A stretch of DNA of 64,000 nucleotides from Eubacterium sp. 1001713B170207_170306_E7 (GTDB lineage Bacteria; Bacillota; Clostridia; Eubacteriales; Eubacteriaceae). The translations under genes and the position numbers were made by a program. The stretch lies in contig NZ_JADMVE010000001.1 in assembly GCF_015547515.1 (NCBI RefSeq), forward strand, positions 682,406-746,405, in the 5' to 3' direction. Positions 50,698 through 58,287 of the stretch are shown here, piece by piece. How positions within the stretch are numbered: the first letter of the stretch is position 1; every line of letters starts with the position of its first letter. The notes beneath the pieces are model-generated. The model had not been told where the DNA came from. It worked only from the letters and a program-made list of their open reading frames with translations, and did no database searches.

Positions 50698-52242
50698 TCA
50701 GCGCAGGACGCCGTGTTCTTTCAAACGAAGACGCACCGAAGGATAAAGGCTCAGGTCGGTATGGGGCAGAAAGCGCGCGGCGAACATACGGGTCAGAAAG
50801 TCCGATGCCGCGCCAAATTCCAGATAGTGGATGCTCTGCTGAAAGGTGTGGACGGTCTCCAGCAGCGTATAGTCCAGCAGCAGTGTCCGGGCGCCGGTCA
50901 GCGAGCTGTTGCCCAGAACGGTAAAGCGCTCGGGCGGCAGGTCAGGATAAAGGCCAATATTAACCGCGGCCTCCAGGTTGATATGGGCGCAGAAAGCCCC
51001 GGCGATAAAGACCCGGTCAATGTCTCCCGGGCCGATGCCCGCAGCCTCCAGAAGATAGGCCACCATGGTGTTGGCGGCCGCCTTGGTATCCAGATACTGG
51101 GTGATGTCGGTCTGGTTAAAAAAGAGGGGCTCGCCGTCAGCTGTTTTATCCGCGTCCGCGTAGCGCAGGGCACAGCCGTCATCGGTGGTGACGATACGGC
51201 CGGTGGCATCCGGGTTTAGCTTTCCGGAGAAATCAATCCAGCCGTTCAGCAGCATTTCCGACAGCAGATCCACAATGCCGGAGCCGCAGATGCCCTTAGG
51301 CGGCGCATTGCCGACCGTGGTAAAAGACAGAACGCCGTCTGCAATGGACACATGGTCAATGGCGCCCGGCCCGGCCTTCATGCCGCTTTTGCTGATACCG
51401 CCCTCCAGGGCCGGCCCGGCCGCGCCAGCCCCGGCGATCAGGAAGCTTTCATCGCCCAGCACCATCTCGCCGTTGGTGCCGATGTCGATAAAGAGCGAGG
51501 GCTTTTTCTGCTCGTCGAGCCGGGCTGCCAGCAGTCCGCTAATGATGTCGCCGCCCAGGTAGTTGGCCGCCGAGGGCATGCAGTAAACCAATCCGCCGGT
51601 GGGCAGGCCCAGATCCTCAGCGGGGATAAAGCCCGTGTGGTTAAACATTGGCGTAAAGGGAAGCTCAAAAATCGGCCAGGGATCAATGCCGAGGAAAAGA
51701 TGGGTCATGGTGGTATTGCCGGATACCATCATGATGCTGTAGGCCTCGGACGCAATGCCGGTTTGGGCTGAGAGGTCATCGAGAAGGGCGCAGAGGGTAT
51801 GAACCGTGCTTGCCTGAAGGGTATCCAGATGGTCTGGCCGGCCCTTTGTATAAAAGATGCGGCTTAGAATCTCATCGCCGTAGGCAATCTGTTCGTTAAA
51901 GCGGCTTTTCTCTGCCAGGATCTGTCCGGTGTTTAAGTCGATGGACTGCATGATAACCGTCGTGCTGCCAAGATCCACGGCCAGCCCGTAGTTTTCAGAG
52001 GTTGTGTCGCCCGCCTCAATGCGCATAAGCTCCCACTGTGTACCGGCGTAAACCAGGGTGCAGGTGATCCTGAAATTGGCTTCGCGGCAGACCGCCGCGT
52101 ATTTTTTATAGGTTTTATAGGAAAGCGCCAGCGGTGAAAAGACAGCCTCAAGGCCCCGCAGGAGCCGCTCACGGTCGGCGGTGATGTCCCCTGGGCCGGG
52201 TGCGGGCAGCTCCAGATAGATTTTTTTGCTGAAAGCGTTCAA
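50698..52242 (-). CDS. ASKHA-domain corrinoid reductive activator without ferredoxin domain
   Basis: A 514-residue protein of the RACE/RamA-like group, which uses ATP to re-reduce corrinoids that have slipped to Co(II). The ASKHA core begins with GLAVDLGSTTVIMQSIDL (phosphate loop near residue 87), then VSGNTTMTHLFLG, LFIDIGTNGEMVLG, AGPALEGGISKSGMKAGPGAI, GICGSGIVDLL and VFIAGAFCAHINLEAAVNIGLYPDL. Most acetogen RACE proteins carry an N-terminal [2Fe-2S] domain with four Cys; here the 85-residue N-terminus has only one or two Cys. Electrons must come from another protein. It probably serves the methyltransferases encoded nearby. Confidence 0.88.
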   Translation of the reverse strand: MNAFSKKIYLELPAPGPGDITADRERLLRGLEAVFSPLALSYKTYKKYAAVCREANFRITCTLVYAGTQWELMRIEAGDTTSENYGLAVDLGSTTVIMQSIDLNTGQILAEKSRFNEQIAYGDEILSRIFYTKGRPDHLDTLQASTVHTLCALLDDLSAQTGIASEAYSIMMVSGNTTMTHLFLGIDPWPIFELPFTPMFNHTGFIPAEDLGLPTGGLVYCMPSAANYLGGDIISGLLAARLDEQKKPSLFIDIGTNGEMVLGDESFLIAGAGAAGPALEGGISKSGMKAGPGAIDHVSIADGVLSFTTVGNAPPKGICGSGIVDLLSEMLLNGWIDFSGKLNPDATGRIVTTDDGCALRYADADKTADGEPLFFNQTDITQYLDTKAAANTMVAYLLEAAGIGPGDIDRVFIAGAFCAHINLEAAVNIGLYPDLPPERFTVLGNSSLTGARTLLLDYTLLETVHTFQQSIHYLEFGAASDFLTRMFAARFLPHTDLSLYPSVRLRLKEHGVLR

Positions 52243-52273
52243 AATGTCATCTCCTGTCTGTGTATTCCGTTAC

Positions 52274-52302
52274 ATTATAATGGAAAAGGGGTGGATAAGC
52301 AA
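52274..52302 (-). promoter_or_regulatory. Promoter of the corrinoid activator gene
   Basis: On the minus strand TTGCTT (52302-52297), a 17-bp spacer and TATAAT (52279-52274) lie about 30 bp before the start codon. Confidence 0.7.
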
Positions 52303-52362
52303 GTGCGGCGCAGCGTTTGACGATTCTCTGTATATTTACCCAAACCGTCATGGTTGTCTCAG

Positions 52363-52392
52363 GTTTTACCGAAACGGATAATTTTTTACCGT
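52363..52392. promoter_or_regulatory. LytTR-like operator, copy 1
   Basis: Read on the minus strand the site is ACGGTAAAAAA, a gap, then CGTTTCGGTAAAAC: two CGGTAA half-sites 20 bp apart. It matches 20 of 30 positions of the site at 55408, including a run of ten. A third half-site-like CGGTTTGGGTAAA lies nearby at about 52333-52346. LytTR regulators bind such spaced direct repeats; one is encoded at 54604. Confidence 0.5.
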
Positions 52393-52453
52393 AATAATTT
52401 ACAATAAGGTGACTTAGAGTGCTATAATTTAGTCATCCGATGGATCACAAAAG

Positions 52454-52551
52454 GAAGAGCCCCATATGCTCATGCCTTTTGAGATAAGCACACCCGCCAT
52501 TCCAGAGGTTTGGCTATATTTGTGAAAACAAGTATAAAATCCTCTCATCCA
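52454..52551. repeat. Approx. 100-bp homologous element, copy 1
   Basis: Begins GAAGAGCC (52454) and ends with ATCCTCTCATCCA (52539-52551). The same end motifs at almost the same spacing (98 against 100 bp), with scattered identity between, occur at 55501-55600. A plus-strand TATAAT lies 26 bp before it. Confidence 0.6.
52466..52525 (+). CDS. Possible 19-residue peptide in element copy 1
   Basis: MLMPFEISTPAIPEVWLYL, from ATG 52466 with SD aggaagag 8 bp upstream, stops at TGA 52525. It lies behind a plausible promoter. There is no clear sequence match to known peptide pheromones, and the reading frame is not conserved in copy 2, so this may be chance. Confidence 0.25.
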   Translation: MLMPFEISTPAIPEVWLYL

Positions 52552-53235
52552 TACCAATTCAAATCTCTGGTCTGGCTGTAGACGCTCCATTTGTGCTGTT
52601 TATTTTCATTTTTATAATGAAAACAAGTTTTTCGCTGTGTTCTTGTAAAAAAATGCAGCCAACTGTTTTTGATGGGGAGATGAGATTTTTATTAAGCGGT
52701 CTCATGACACATCAGCTGTTTCTGATTTTTCTGATGGCGCCGGTATCTATGGCTGTGCTATGGAACACAGTCATGAGGAGTAGTCCTGCCGAACCAGCGG
52801 GGCTGTGATTTTGGGACTCCTCCAAACCGCTTCATCACCTTGAAGTGGGCAAACTGGTTCAAAAAAATAACACGCTTTTAACATTATCATTTTCACCACT
52901 GCGGCCGGCGGACCGGCCCCCCTTGGCCATACTTCACAATCTCAAACAGGGGGGCGGCATCAGAAAATAAGAGCAGACTAAATTTGACAATTCCAATTTT
53001 TGGCAGCCAAGGCTGATACATAAAACAGACCGAAAGCGTCGGTCCGATTCATTTTGATCGTATTCCAAAACGTGCCTCCATATGATGCTTTTGGAAGGCC
53101 GGTGTTATCCAGAGCGCCGGCTGTTGATTTTTAATGCTGTTTCCTTTCCATAAAACGGGGAATTTTTATGGAAAGGGCGAAATGCGCTTTCGTCTGTATG
53201 CATTTTGCCTGGTCCTATCGAAGCCATTATTAAAA

Positions 53236-53262
53236 AAAACTCCTGCACATTCGCAGGAGTTT
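53236..53262. terminator. Terminator of the kinase/regulator operon (minus strand)
   Basis: AACTCCTGC / GCAGGAGTT with loop ACATTC; A-run on the left gives the T-run for minus-strand transcription ending just after 53264. Confidence 0.88.
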
Positions 53263-53263
53263 T

Positions 53264-54601
53264 TTATTGGCTGTCCGGCATCAGCAGAACCGAAGCCTTA
53301 AAAATATTGTCGGTGTAATCAAAGTGGGCAAAGCCCTGGTGTTTTTCAGCAATATGGCGGACAGAGGTCAGGCCGATGCCCTCGCCGTCACGCTTGGTCG
53401 AGTAAAACCGGTCCTTTTCCTGACGGATATCATTTTCATAGCTGTTTCTGATGTTGATCGCCACCATGCGCTGCCCGGCAATGCCGATGCTGATATGAAT
53501 AAAGCGGTGGAGCTGCTTCTGCAGCGCGCAGGCGTCCAGCGCGTTTTCCAAAAGATTCCCGAGAACCACACAGGCGTCCACTTCGGCGATGGGCAGCTCC
53601 TTGGGCAGGTTGACAGTGATGGTCACCTCGGCGCCGGCCTTGCGTGCCTGCAGATAGTAATAGCGCAGCATGGTGTCCACCGCATAGTTTTCGCAGAAAG
53701 CCGTAACCTCATCGGTATCCAGTATTTTCAGATAGTGGTTGATGTACCGGAGCAGGCCGTCGGTATCCCTTTGGTCGGCATAGCCCTTAAGCGCCAGCAG
53801 GTTATGCCGCAGATCGTGTCTTGCGGCCCGTGTATCCTCGATGTTTTTCTGAAGCTGCTCGTACTGCTCCTTCTGAAACTCAATCTGAAGGTCCATGACG
53901 CTCAGCTTGGATTGCAGCCTGGAATTGGTGAAGCTCTCCAGCAGGGTGCGCATGACAATGTAATAGGTCATAACCGTTCCAATAATCCACGCCACCGGCA
54001 GGAGAAACAGGCTGTTATGCCAGACGAGGCTGCTGTCGGTAAAGGTTGGGTAAAGGCCAATGCAGAAAATGCAGTAAAAGGATACGGGAATAATCCAGAG
54101 GTACCGCCAGGCGGGCATACCGCCGGTCTGCTGGATGACTGGCCGGATGATTTTCTGCATAAACCAGAACAGAAACGGAAACGCCGCCAGCTCCAGCAGA
54201 ACAAGGGTGATGGTATAATCCACCGGGTAGTCAAAAAAACCAGACTGCTTATTCAACACAATCGTGAAAATCTTTGCCAGAAGCTGGATATAATTGTTGT
54301 AATTGGTTAAGCAGCACAGGACAAAAAGGTTGGTAAAGTAATTGTTCCGGGTACAGAGAAGACTCATCAGCACCACATAAATCAGGAAAATCCCTGCCAA
54401 CCCGCCCCGGACACTGTAAAGCACGCTGTCCGGGGTAAAATAAACACTGACGATAAACGCGCTGAAGGCGATCACGGAGAGAACCGCAACGAACCAAACC
54501 CACTTGGGGACGCGCGTATGCTCGATAAAGACAGCAAAAAAAACAAAGAAACTGGGAACAAGCTGGGTAAGGCTGATGACAATGGCAATTCGGGCGTCCA
54601 A
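53264..54601 (-). CDS. GHKL sensor histidine kinase (AgrC-like), HK1
   Basis: A 445-residue kinase. Six or seven membrane segments fill residues 1-215, with no large extracellular domain. A coiled stretch leads to the phosphorylation site ARHDLRHNLLALKGYA, then the ATPase domain with LGNLLENALDAC (N box) and KRDGEGIGLTSVRHIAEKHQG (G box). Start TTG 54601 is chosen because SD ggagg lies 8 bp before it; TTG 54607 is the alternative. It follows the LytTR response regulator gene directly, making an Agr-type two-component system. HK2 at 58288 is a clear paralogue. The signal is unknown; no agrB/agrD genes are present. Confidence 0.92.
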   Translation of the reverse strand: MDARIAIVISLTQLVPSFFVFFAVFIEHTRVPKWVWFVAVLSVIAFSAFIVSVYFTPDSVLYSVRGGLAGIFLIYVVLMSLLCTRNNYFTNLFVLCCLTNYNNYIQLLAKIFTIVLNKQSGFFDYPVDYTITLVLLELAAFPFLFWFMQKIIRPVIQQTGGMPAWRYLWIIPVSFYCIFCIGLYPTFTDSSLVWHNSLFLLPVAWIIGTVMTYYIVMRTLLESFTNSRLQSKLSVMDLQIEFQKEQYEQLQKNIEDTRAARHDLRHNLLALKGYADQRDTDGLLRYINHYLKILDTDEVTAFCENYAVDTMLRYYYLQARKAGAEVTITVNLPKELPIAEVDACVVLGNLLENALDACALQKQLHRFIHISIGIAGQRMVAINIRNSYENDIRQEKDRFYSTKRDGEGIGLTSVRHIAEKHQGFAHFDYTDNIFKASVLLMPDSQ

Positions 54602-54603
54602 GA

Positions 54604-55326
54604 TCAAAGCCTCCGGTTTAGTTTGTCAAATTCATAATTGGCATAGCGCTGGCGAATCTCGGTGCGCAGGCTGCGGTTAATGGGCACCCGTTCGCCGGAA
54701 AGCATGACGAAATCCTTCTCGTCAAGCACATCCACCTCATCCATGTTTACGATGCAGTTCCGGTAACAGTTCACAAACTGAGGATAGGGCAGCAGCAGCG
54801 CTGAAAAATCCGAAAAAGGCATGTAGCATTTTACAATGCGCTGTTTACTGTGGATATAGATGTAATGGTTGGAGTAATCCGTATAAACAATATCCTTCAG
54901 GAATATTTTTACGTGGGTCCGGCCTTCCTTGACCTCAATATAGCGGCTCTGCTTGAACAGGGTTTCGTCGCAGTAGCGCATGGTTTCCTCAAAAACCTCA
55001 TAGCTGTAAGGCTTAACCAGGTAGTCAAAAGCCCGGACTCTGAACCCCTTTACGGCGTGAAACTGACTGGTGGTCGAAAAAATAAGCAGGCAGTCTGTGT
55101 CTGTCTTGCGTATCTTTTCTGCGGTTTCAATACCATTTAAACCATCCATATAAATATCCAAAAAAATAAGATCATAGGTGTGCGGGGCAAAGCACTCCAG
55201 AAAATGGCTGCCACTTTCAAAAAGAGTGATCTCCGCATCAAGCTGGTGATCGGCACAGTAACGGCGGATGTATTCGGAGAGCAGTTCACATTCTGTTCTG
55301 AGATCGTCGATGATTGCGATTTTCAT
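54604..55326 (-). CDS. LytTR-family response regulator
   Basis: A 240-residue regulator. The receiver domain (residues 1-120) has IIDDLRTECELL, the phospho-acceptor Asp in LIFLDIYMDGLNGIE, and RAFDYLVKPYSYEVFEE. The LytTR DNA-binding domain (about 135-238) includes FLKDIVYTDYSNHYIYIHS and FVNCYRNCIVNMDEVDVL then INRSL. It is the first gene of the RR-HK1 operon, with the operator-like site 55408 about 85 bp upstream of its start. Likely autoregulated and a candidate regulator of the divergent channel operon. Confidence 0.94.
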   Translation of the reverse strand: MKIAIIDDLRTECELLSEYIRRYCADHQLDAEITLFESGSHFLECFAPHTYDLIFLDIYMDGLNGIETAEKIRKTDTDCLLIFSTTSQFHAVKGFRVRAFDYLVKPYSYEVFEETMRYCDETLFKQSRYIEVKEGRTHVKIFLKDIVYTDYSNHYIYIHSKQRIVKCYMPFSDFSALLLPYPQFVNCYRNCIVNMDEVDVLDEKDFVMLSGERVPINRSLRTEIRQRYANYEFDKLNRRL

Positions 55327-55407
55327 AAAGACATCCCCCTTTCATAGTCGTTGCAATCAAATTTTAACATATTATGTTAAAAAAGACTGGAAATTCAGAA
55401 TACTAAA

Positions 55408-55437
55408 TCGGTAAAAAAGGCACGTTTTTGGTAAGAG
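55408..55437. promoter_or_regulatory. LytTR-like operator, copy 2
   Basis: On the plus strand TCGGTAAAAAA, a gap, then CGTTTTTGGTAAGAG, two half-sites 20 bp apart. It lies between the LytTR regulator gene and the channel operon. A plus-strand promoter (TTGATT 55440-55445, 17 bp, TATGAT 55463-55468) follows immediately. Confidence 0.5.
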
Positions 55438-55500
55438 TATTGATTCTGTATTTTTAGACAGGTATGATTAGATTGTCAATTAATATGATCTTAAGAAATG

Positions 55501-55600
55501 AAGAGCCAACGCTTTTCATCCATTAAGATAACAGCGCGGCGCGTTGTTTCTGCATTACATCAATATGCTTTCACAGTGTGAATACATATCCTCTCATCCA
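55501..55600. repeat. Approx. 100-bp homologous element, copy 2
   Basis: Starts GAAGAGCC and ends ATCCTCTCATCCA (55588-55600), like copy 1 at 52454. It lies 33 bp after TATGAT, close to the 26 bp seen in copy 1. A 27-codon basic ORF (55498-55581) overlaps it, unlike the peptide in copy 1. The end is 165 bp before the channel gene, so the element would be in the leader if that promoter is used. Confidence 0.6.
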
Positions 55601-55765
55601 ACGTAATGCTGGAAGCAATGCCTGCGCTGTATGAAAAGAGTAACAGTGAGACAATGGCGTTCCCTTCCCGTTATACGGCAGTTTGGAAAACTTGTCTCCC
55701 TTTTTATGTTTGATATACCCAGCAGTGGTGTTCAAAATAGAGATTATTGAGAAGAGAGGAGAAGT

Positions 55766-56854
55766 GTGAAAATGAAGTACAGCGATCTAAAGGGCTGGCA
55801 GAAAAAGCGCCTGCTCATGAGCTTTTTCACCTATGTCATTGTTGCGGCGGTCTTTCTGGGAGTGGCGGCAGTCACCATGTACACCGACAAGAAGGCAGAG
55901 GATGATTACTGGGTTTCCATGATGCAGACCCCCAAAGAGGTAGAGGAAAGAGCGTCTCAGTTTAACCAGAATGCAACCCAGGTAATGGTCGGGACCTACA
56001 TCGAAAACCTGAAAGAGATTAACCTTAAAAACTCCAACTACCGCGTGGTGGCATTGATCTGGTTTAAGTGGGAGGGCAACGACGGCCTTGATATGGCTAA
56101 GCATTTCCGCATCTACAAAGGAACCATGAATAAAATGGAAACCGTCAAGAATTACCATGAGAATGGTGTCAACTACCAGGCGGTGCGGTGTGATGTGACC
56201 ATCACCAAGAATTACTGGAACCGGCGGTTCCCGCTGGAGTCCCACCAGCTGCGCATGTATGTCGAGTCTGAGCTTCCGGTAGACGATGTGGTCTTTGTAA
56301 ATGATGAGGCCAGCGGAATCAACGGCTCCCTTGGCATCTCAGGCTATGACCTGCGCAGAAGTGCGACGGGCACCACGATGATTGAATATGAGGACAATCA
56401 TGGCGATCCTGAAATGATCGGCGGCATCATTAACGCAGAGCATGTCACTGCCCTGGAGCTTAACCGGGACAGCATGGGCCTTTATGTCAAGTGCTTTATC
56501 GCCCTGGTCGGCACCACCACCTGGGTATTGATCACGCTGTTTATCTGTACCTACCACCGGGTCGATCCGCTCAGCATGATACCGGCAGCCCTCTTTGGTA
56601 CCGTGACCAATATCATGGTTGGCGCGAACCTGCTGCCCGATGCGCTGCAGCTTGGACTCCTGGAATATGTCAATATCTTTGGCATCATGACGATCATGGC
56701 AGTGGCCTTGTCCATCATCAACATCAACCGGATCCGGAACAAATATGAAGACCGTGACTTTGCGGCCTTCTACGGACGCATCATGTTTTACACCATCCTG
56801 TTCTTTGTGCTCGTTGGGAATATCCTGCTGCCGGTATCCGCCTATATGTTCTAG
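55766..56854 (+). CDS. Pentameric ligand-gated ion channel-like protein
   Basis: A 362-residue protein with one N-terminal membrane segment (about 16-38), an extracellular-type beta domain (about 60-230) and four C-terminal membrane segments (about 241-263, 270-290, 298-320, 337-361). The beta domain follows prokaryotic pLGICs: VMVGTYIENLKEINLKNSNY, VALIWFKW, RRFPLESHQLRMYVES (the Pro loop that replaces the Cys loop) and ISGYDLRR. ELNRDSMGLYVKC precedes the first channel helix, as in GLIC. The second helix (SMIPAALFGTVTNIMVGANL) would line the pore. The usual M1 proline is missing. GTG 55766 is used; ATG 55772 is possible. It leads an operon with a K+ channel. Assignment is by eye. Confidence 0.7.
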   Translation: MKMKYSDLKGWQKKRLLMSFFTYVIVAAVFLGVAAVTMYTDKKAEDDYWVSMMQTPKEVEERASQFNQNATQVMVGTYIENLKEINLKNSNYRVVALIWFKWEGNDGLDMAKHFRIYKGTMNKMETVKNYHENGVNYQAVRCDVTITKNYWNRRFPLESHQLRMYVESELPVDDVVFVNDEASGINGSLGISGYDLRRSATGTTMIEYEDNHGDPEMIGGIINAEHVTALELNRDSMGLYVKCFIALVGTTTWVLITLFICTYHRVDPLSMIPAALFGTVTNIMVGANLLPDALQLGLLEYVNIFGIMTIMAVALSIININRIRNKYEDRDFAAFYGRIMFYTILFFVLVGNILLPVSAYMF

Positions 56855-56872
56855 GAATCGGGGCCTCATATT

Positions 56873-57643
56873 ATGCGTGAACAGATTTATAAGATTGTCA
56901 AAAAGGCAGAGCCGGGCGATGTCATCAGCAAATACTATGATATTTTTATCATGGTCATCGCCTTTATCAGCATCTGTCCGCTGATGTTTAAGGAGTCCAA
57001 CCAGCTCCTGGTGATGATTGATACCGTCACGGTATATATTCTTTTTACCGATTATATTTTTAACTGGATGACCTATGATTACAAGATCAAAAAGCATTCG
57101 CCCTGGGTATTTGTGGCCTATCCCTTTACCGCCTGGGCCTTGATCGACCTGATCTCAATCCTGCCGTCCCTCGGACTGCTGGGGGCAGGCTTCAGGATTC
57201 TGCGTGTGCTGCGTATCTTTAAGGTGCTGTACTACTCCAAAACCTTTTCCTACGTGGCCAATGTATTTAAAAATGAACGCAAAACCCTGGGCTATGTGCT
57301 CATCATCGCCCTGGCCTATATCTTTGTTTCGGCGCTGGCCATGTTCGCCTATGAGCCGGACACCTTTGACGATTTTTTCGAGGCGCTTTACTGGGCCACC
57401 ACAGCCCTGACCACCGTCGGCTATGGCGATGTGTACCCGGTCACCGCAGTGGGCCGCCTGATCAGCATGATTTCATCCCTTTTTGGTATCGCGGTGATCG
57501 CAATGCCCGCCGGTGTCGTTACCGCTGGCTTTATGGATGAAATCGGACGTGCAAAGGAGCTGGAACGCCTTGAAAAGGCAAAAAAGGAGGGGAAAAACCT
57601 CGACGAAGTGATCGAGCAAGAACTGGAGGAGCAGAATGAGTAA
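56873..57643 (+). CDS. Six-TM voltage-gated potassium channel
   Basis: A 256-residue channel. The S1-S3 segments lie at about 22-97. S4 is FRILRVLRIFKVLYY (R108, R111, R114, K117), a voltage-sensor pattern. S5, the pore loop with selectivity filter TTVGYGD (180-186) and S6 follow. The C-terminus is a short charged helix (about 222-256) that could tetramerise. The filter predicts potassium selectivity. It starts 18 bp after the pLGIC-like gene and overlaps the next gene by 8 bp, so all three are one transcript. KvAP-like bacterial channels have the same size. Confidence 0.93.
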   Translation: MREQIYKIVKKAEPGDVISKYYDIFIMVIAFISICPLMFKESNQLLVMIDTVTVYILFTDYIFNWMTYDYKIKKHSPWVFVAYPFTAWALIDLISILPSLGLLGAGFRILRVLRIFKVLYYSKTFSYVANVFKNERKTLGYVLIIALAYIFVSALAMFAYEPDTFDDFFEALYWATTALTTVGYGDVYPVTAVGRLISMISSLFGIAVIAMPAGVVTAGFMDEIGRAKELERLEKAKKEGKNLDEVIEQELEEQNE

Positions 57644-58217
57644 CAAGACGCGCTATTTAATCATCATGGTTTTGGGCGTTGTGATGAACCGGCTGCTTTA
57701 TGTTCTTTCAATGCAGTTTAACCTGCCCTTCTGGCTGGATATGTCCGGCACGGTTTTAGCCGCCCTGCTGCTGGAACCGGCAGCGGGCCTTATCGTGGGG
57801 CTTGTGAATAATTTTGGCCTGGCGGTGTTTAACTACAGCAGCAGCTCGCTGATCTTTTATGCGGTCAGCGCGTCAGCCGCGCTGGTGGTGGGTGTGAACA
57901 TGCGCCGGAACGGACAGCTCGACTGGAAGCGCACCCTTCCGACCATGGGGCTTCTGGTCTTAGTCACAGGGGTTTTATCCGCGCTGCTCAGTATCTGGCA
58001 GACCGGCGGAACCCTGACCCATCCGTGGGAGATTTATTTCTACAACCTGGCAATATCCGCAGGGATCCCCTGGGTGCTGGCATGCTTTATCGGCACCATG
58101 GTCATCAAGGTTTTTGATGTCATTGCCACTGCGGGGATCATCGCGGTGCTTTACCTTATTTTACCAAAGAGCCTCAAATATCCGCCGGAAACACCTTTGG
58201 AAAAAGAAAAGCTTTAA
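57636..58217 (+). CDS. ECF-S-component-like membrane protein
   Basis: A 193-residue protein with about six membrane segments. MQFNLPFWLDMSGTVLAALL, then EPAAGLIVGLVNNFGLAVF, resembles S components of ECF vitamin transporters and the related membrane domains of sensor proteins. No ECF ATPase or T component is nearby. Its start overlaps the K+ channel gene by 8 bp. Its role with two ion channels is unknown; ligand uptake or membrane sensing are possibilities. Confidence 0.65.
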   Translation: MSNKTRYLIIMVLGVVMNRLLYVLSMQFNLPFWLDMSGTVLAALLLEPAAGLIVGLVNNFGLAVFNYSSSSLIFYAVSASAALVVGVNMRRNGQLDWKRTLPTMGLLVLVTGVLSALLSIWQTGGTLTHPWEIYFYNLAISAGIPWVLACFIGTMVIKVFDVIATAGIIAVLYLILPKSLKYPPETPLEKEKL

Positions 58218-58251
58218 ATAAAAGGCCGGGCCTCCTGAATTTTGATAGATT

Positions 58252-58281
58252 AAGAACGCCGTAAAGGGCGTTCTTTTTTTG
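58252..58281. terminator. Terminator of the channel operon
   Basis: AAGAACGCC / GGCGTTCTT around loop GTAAAG, followed by TTTTTT; also usable by the convergent kinase gene ending at 58288. Confidence 0.85.
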
Positions 58282-58287
58282 TGCTTT

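Larger units (their letters stand above)
52303..53235. other. Long gap without a supported gene
   Basis: Close to 1 kb. It contains the operator at 52363, a plus-strand TATAAT (52423-52428), the approx. 100-bp element at 52454 with a 19-codon ORF, and GC-rich inverted stretches near 52900-52930. A 71-codon ORF (52593-52808) has no SD and an unconvincing sequence. Old decayed gene material is possible after 52.6 kb. Confidence 0.5.

Noticed and set aside
52593-52808. 71-codon ORF in the 1-kb gap
   Set aside because: No SD before its start and no protein-like pattern; read as chance or decayed sequence.
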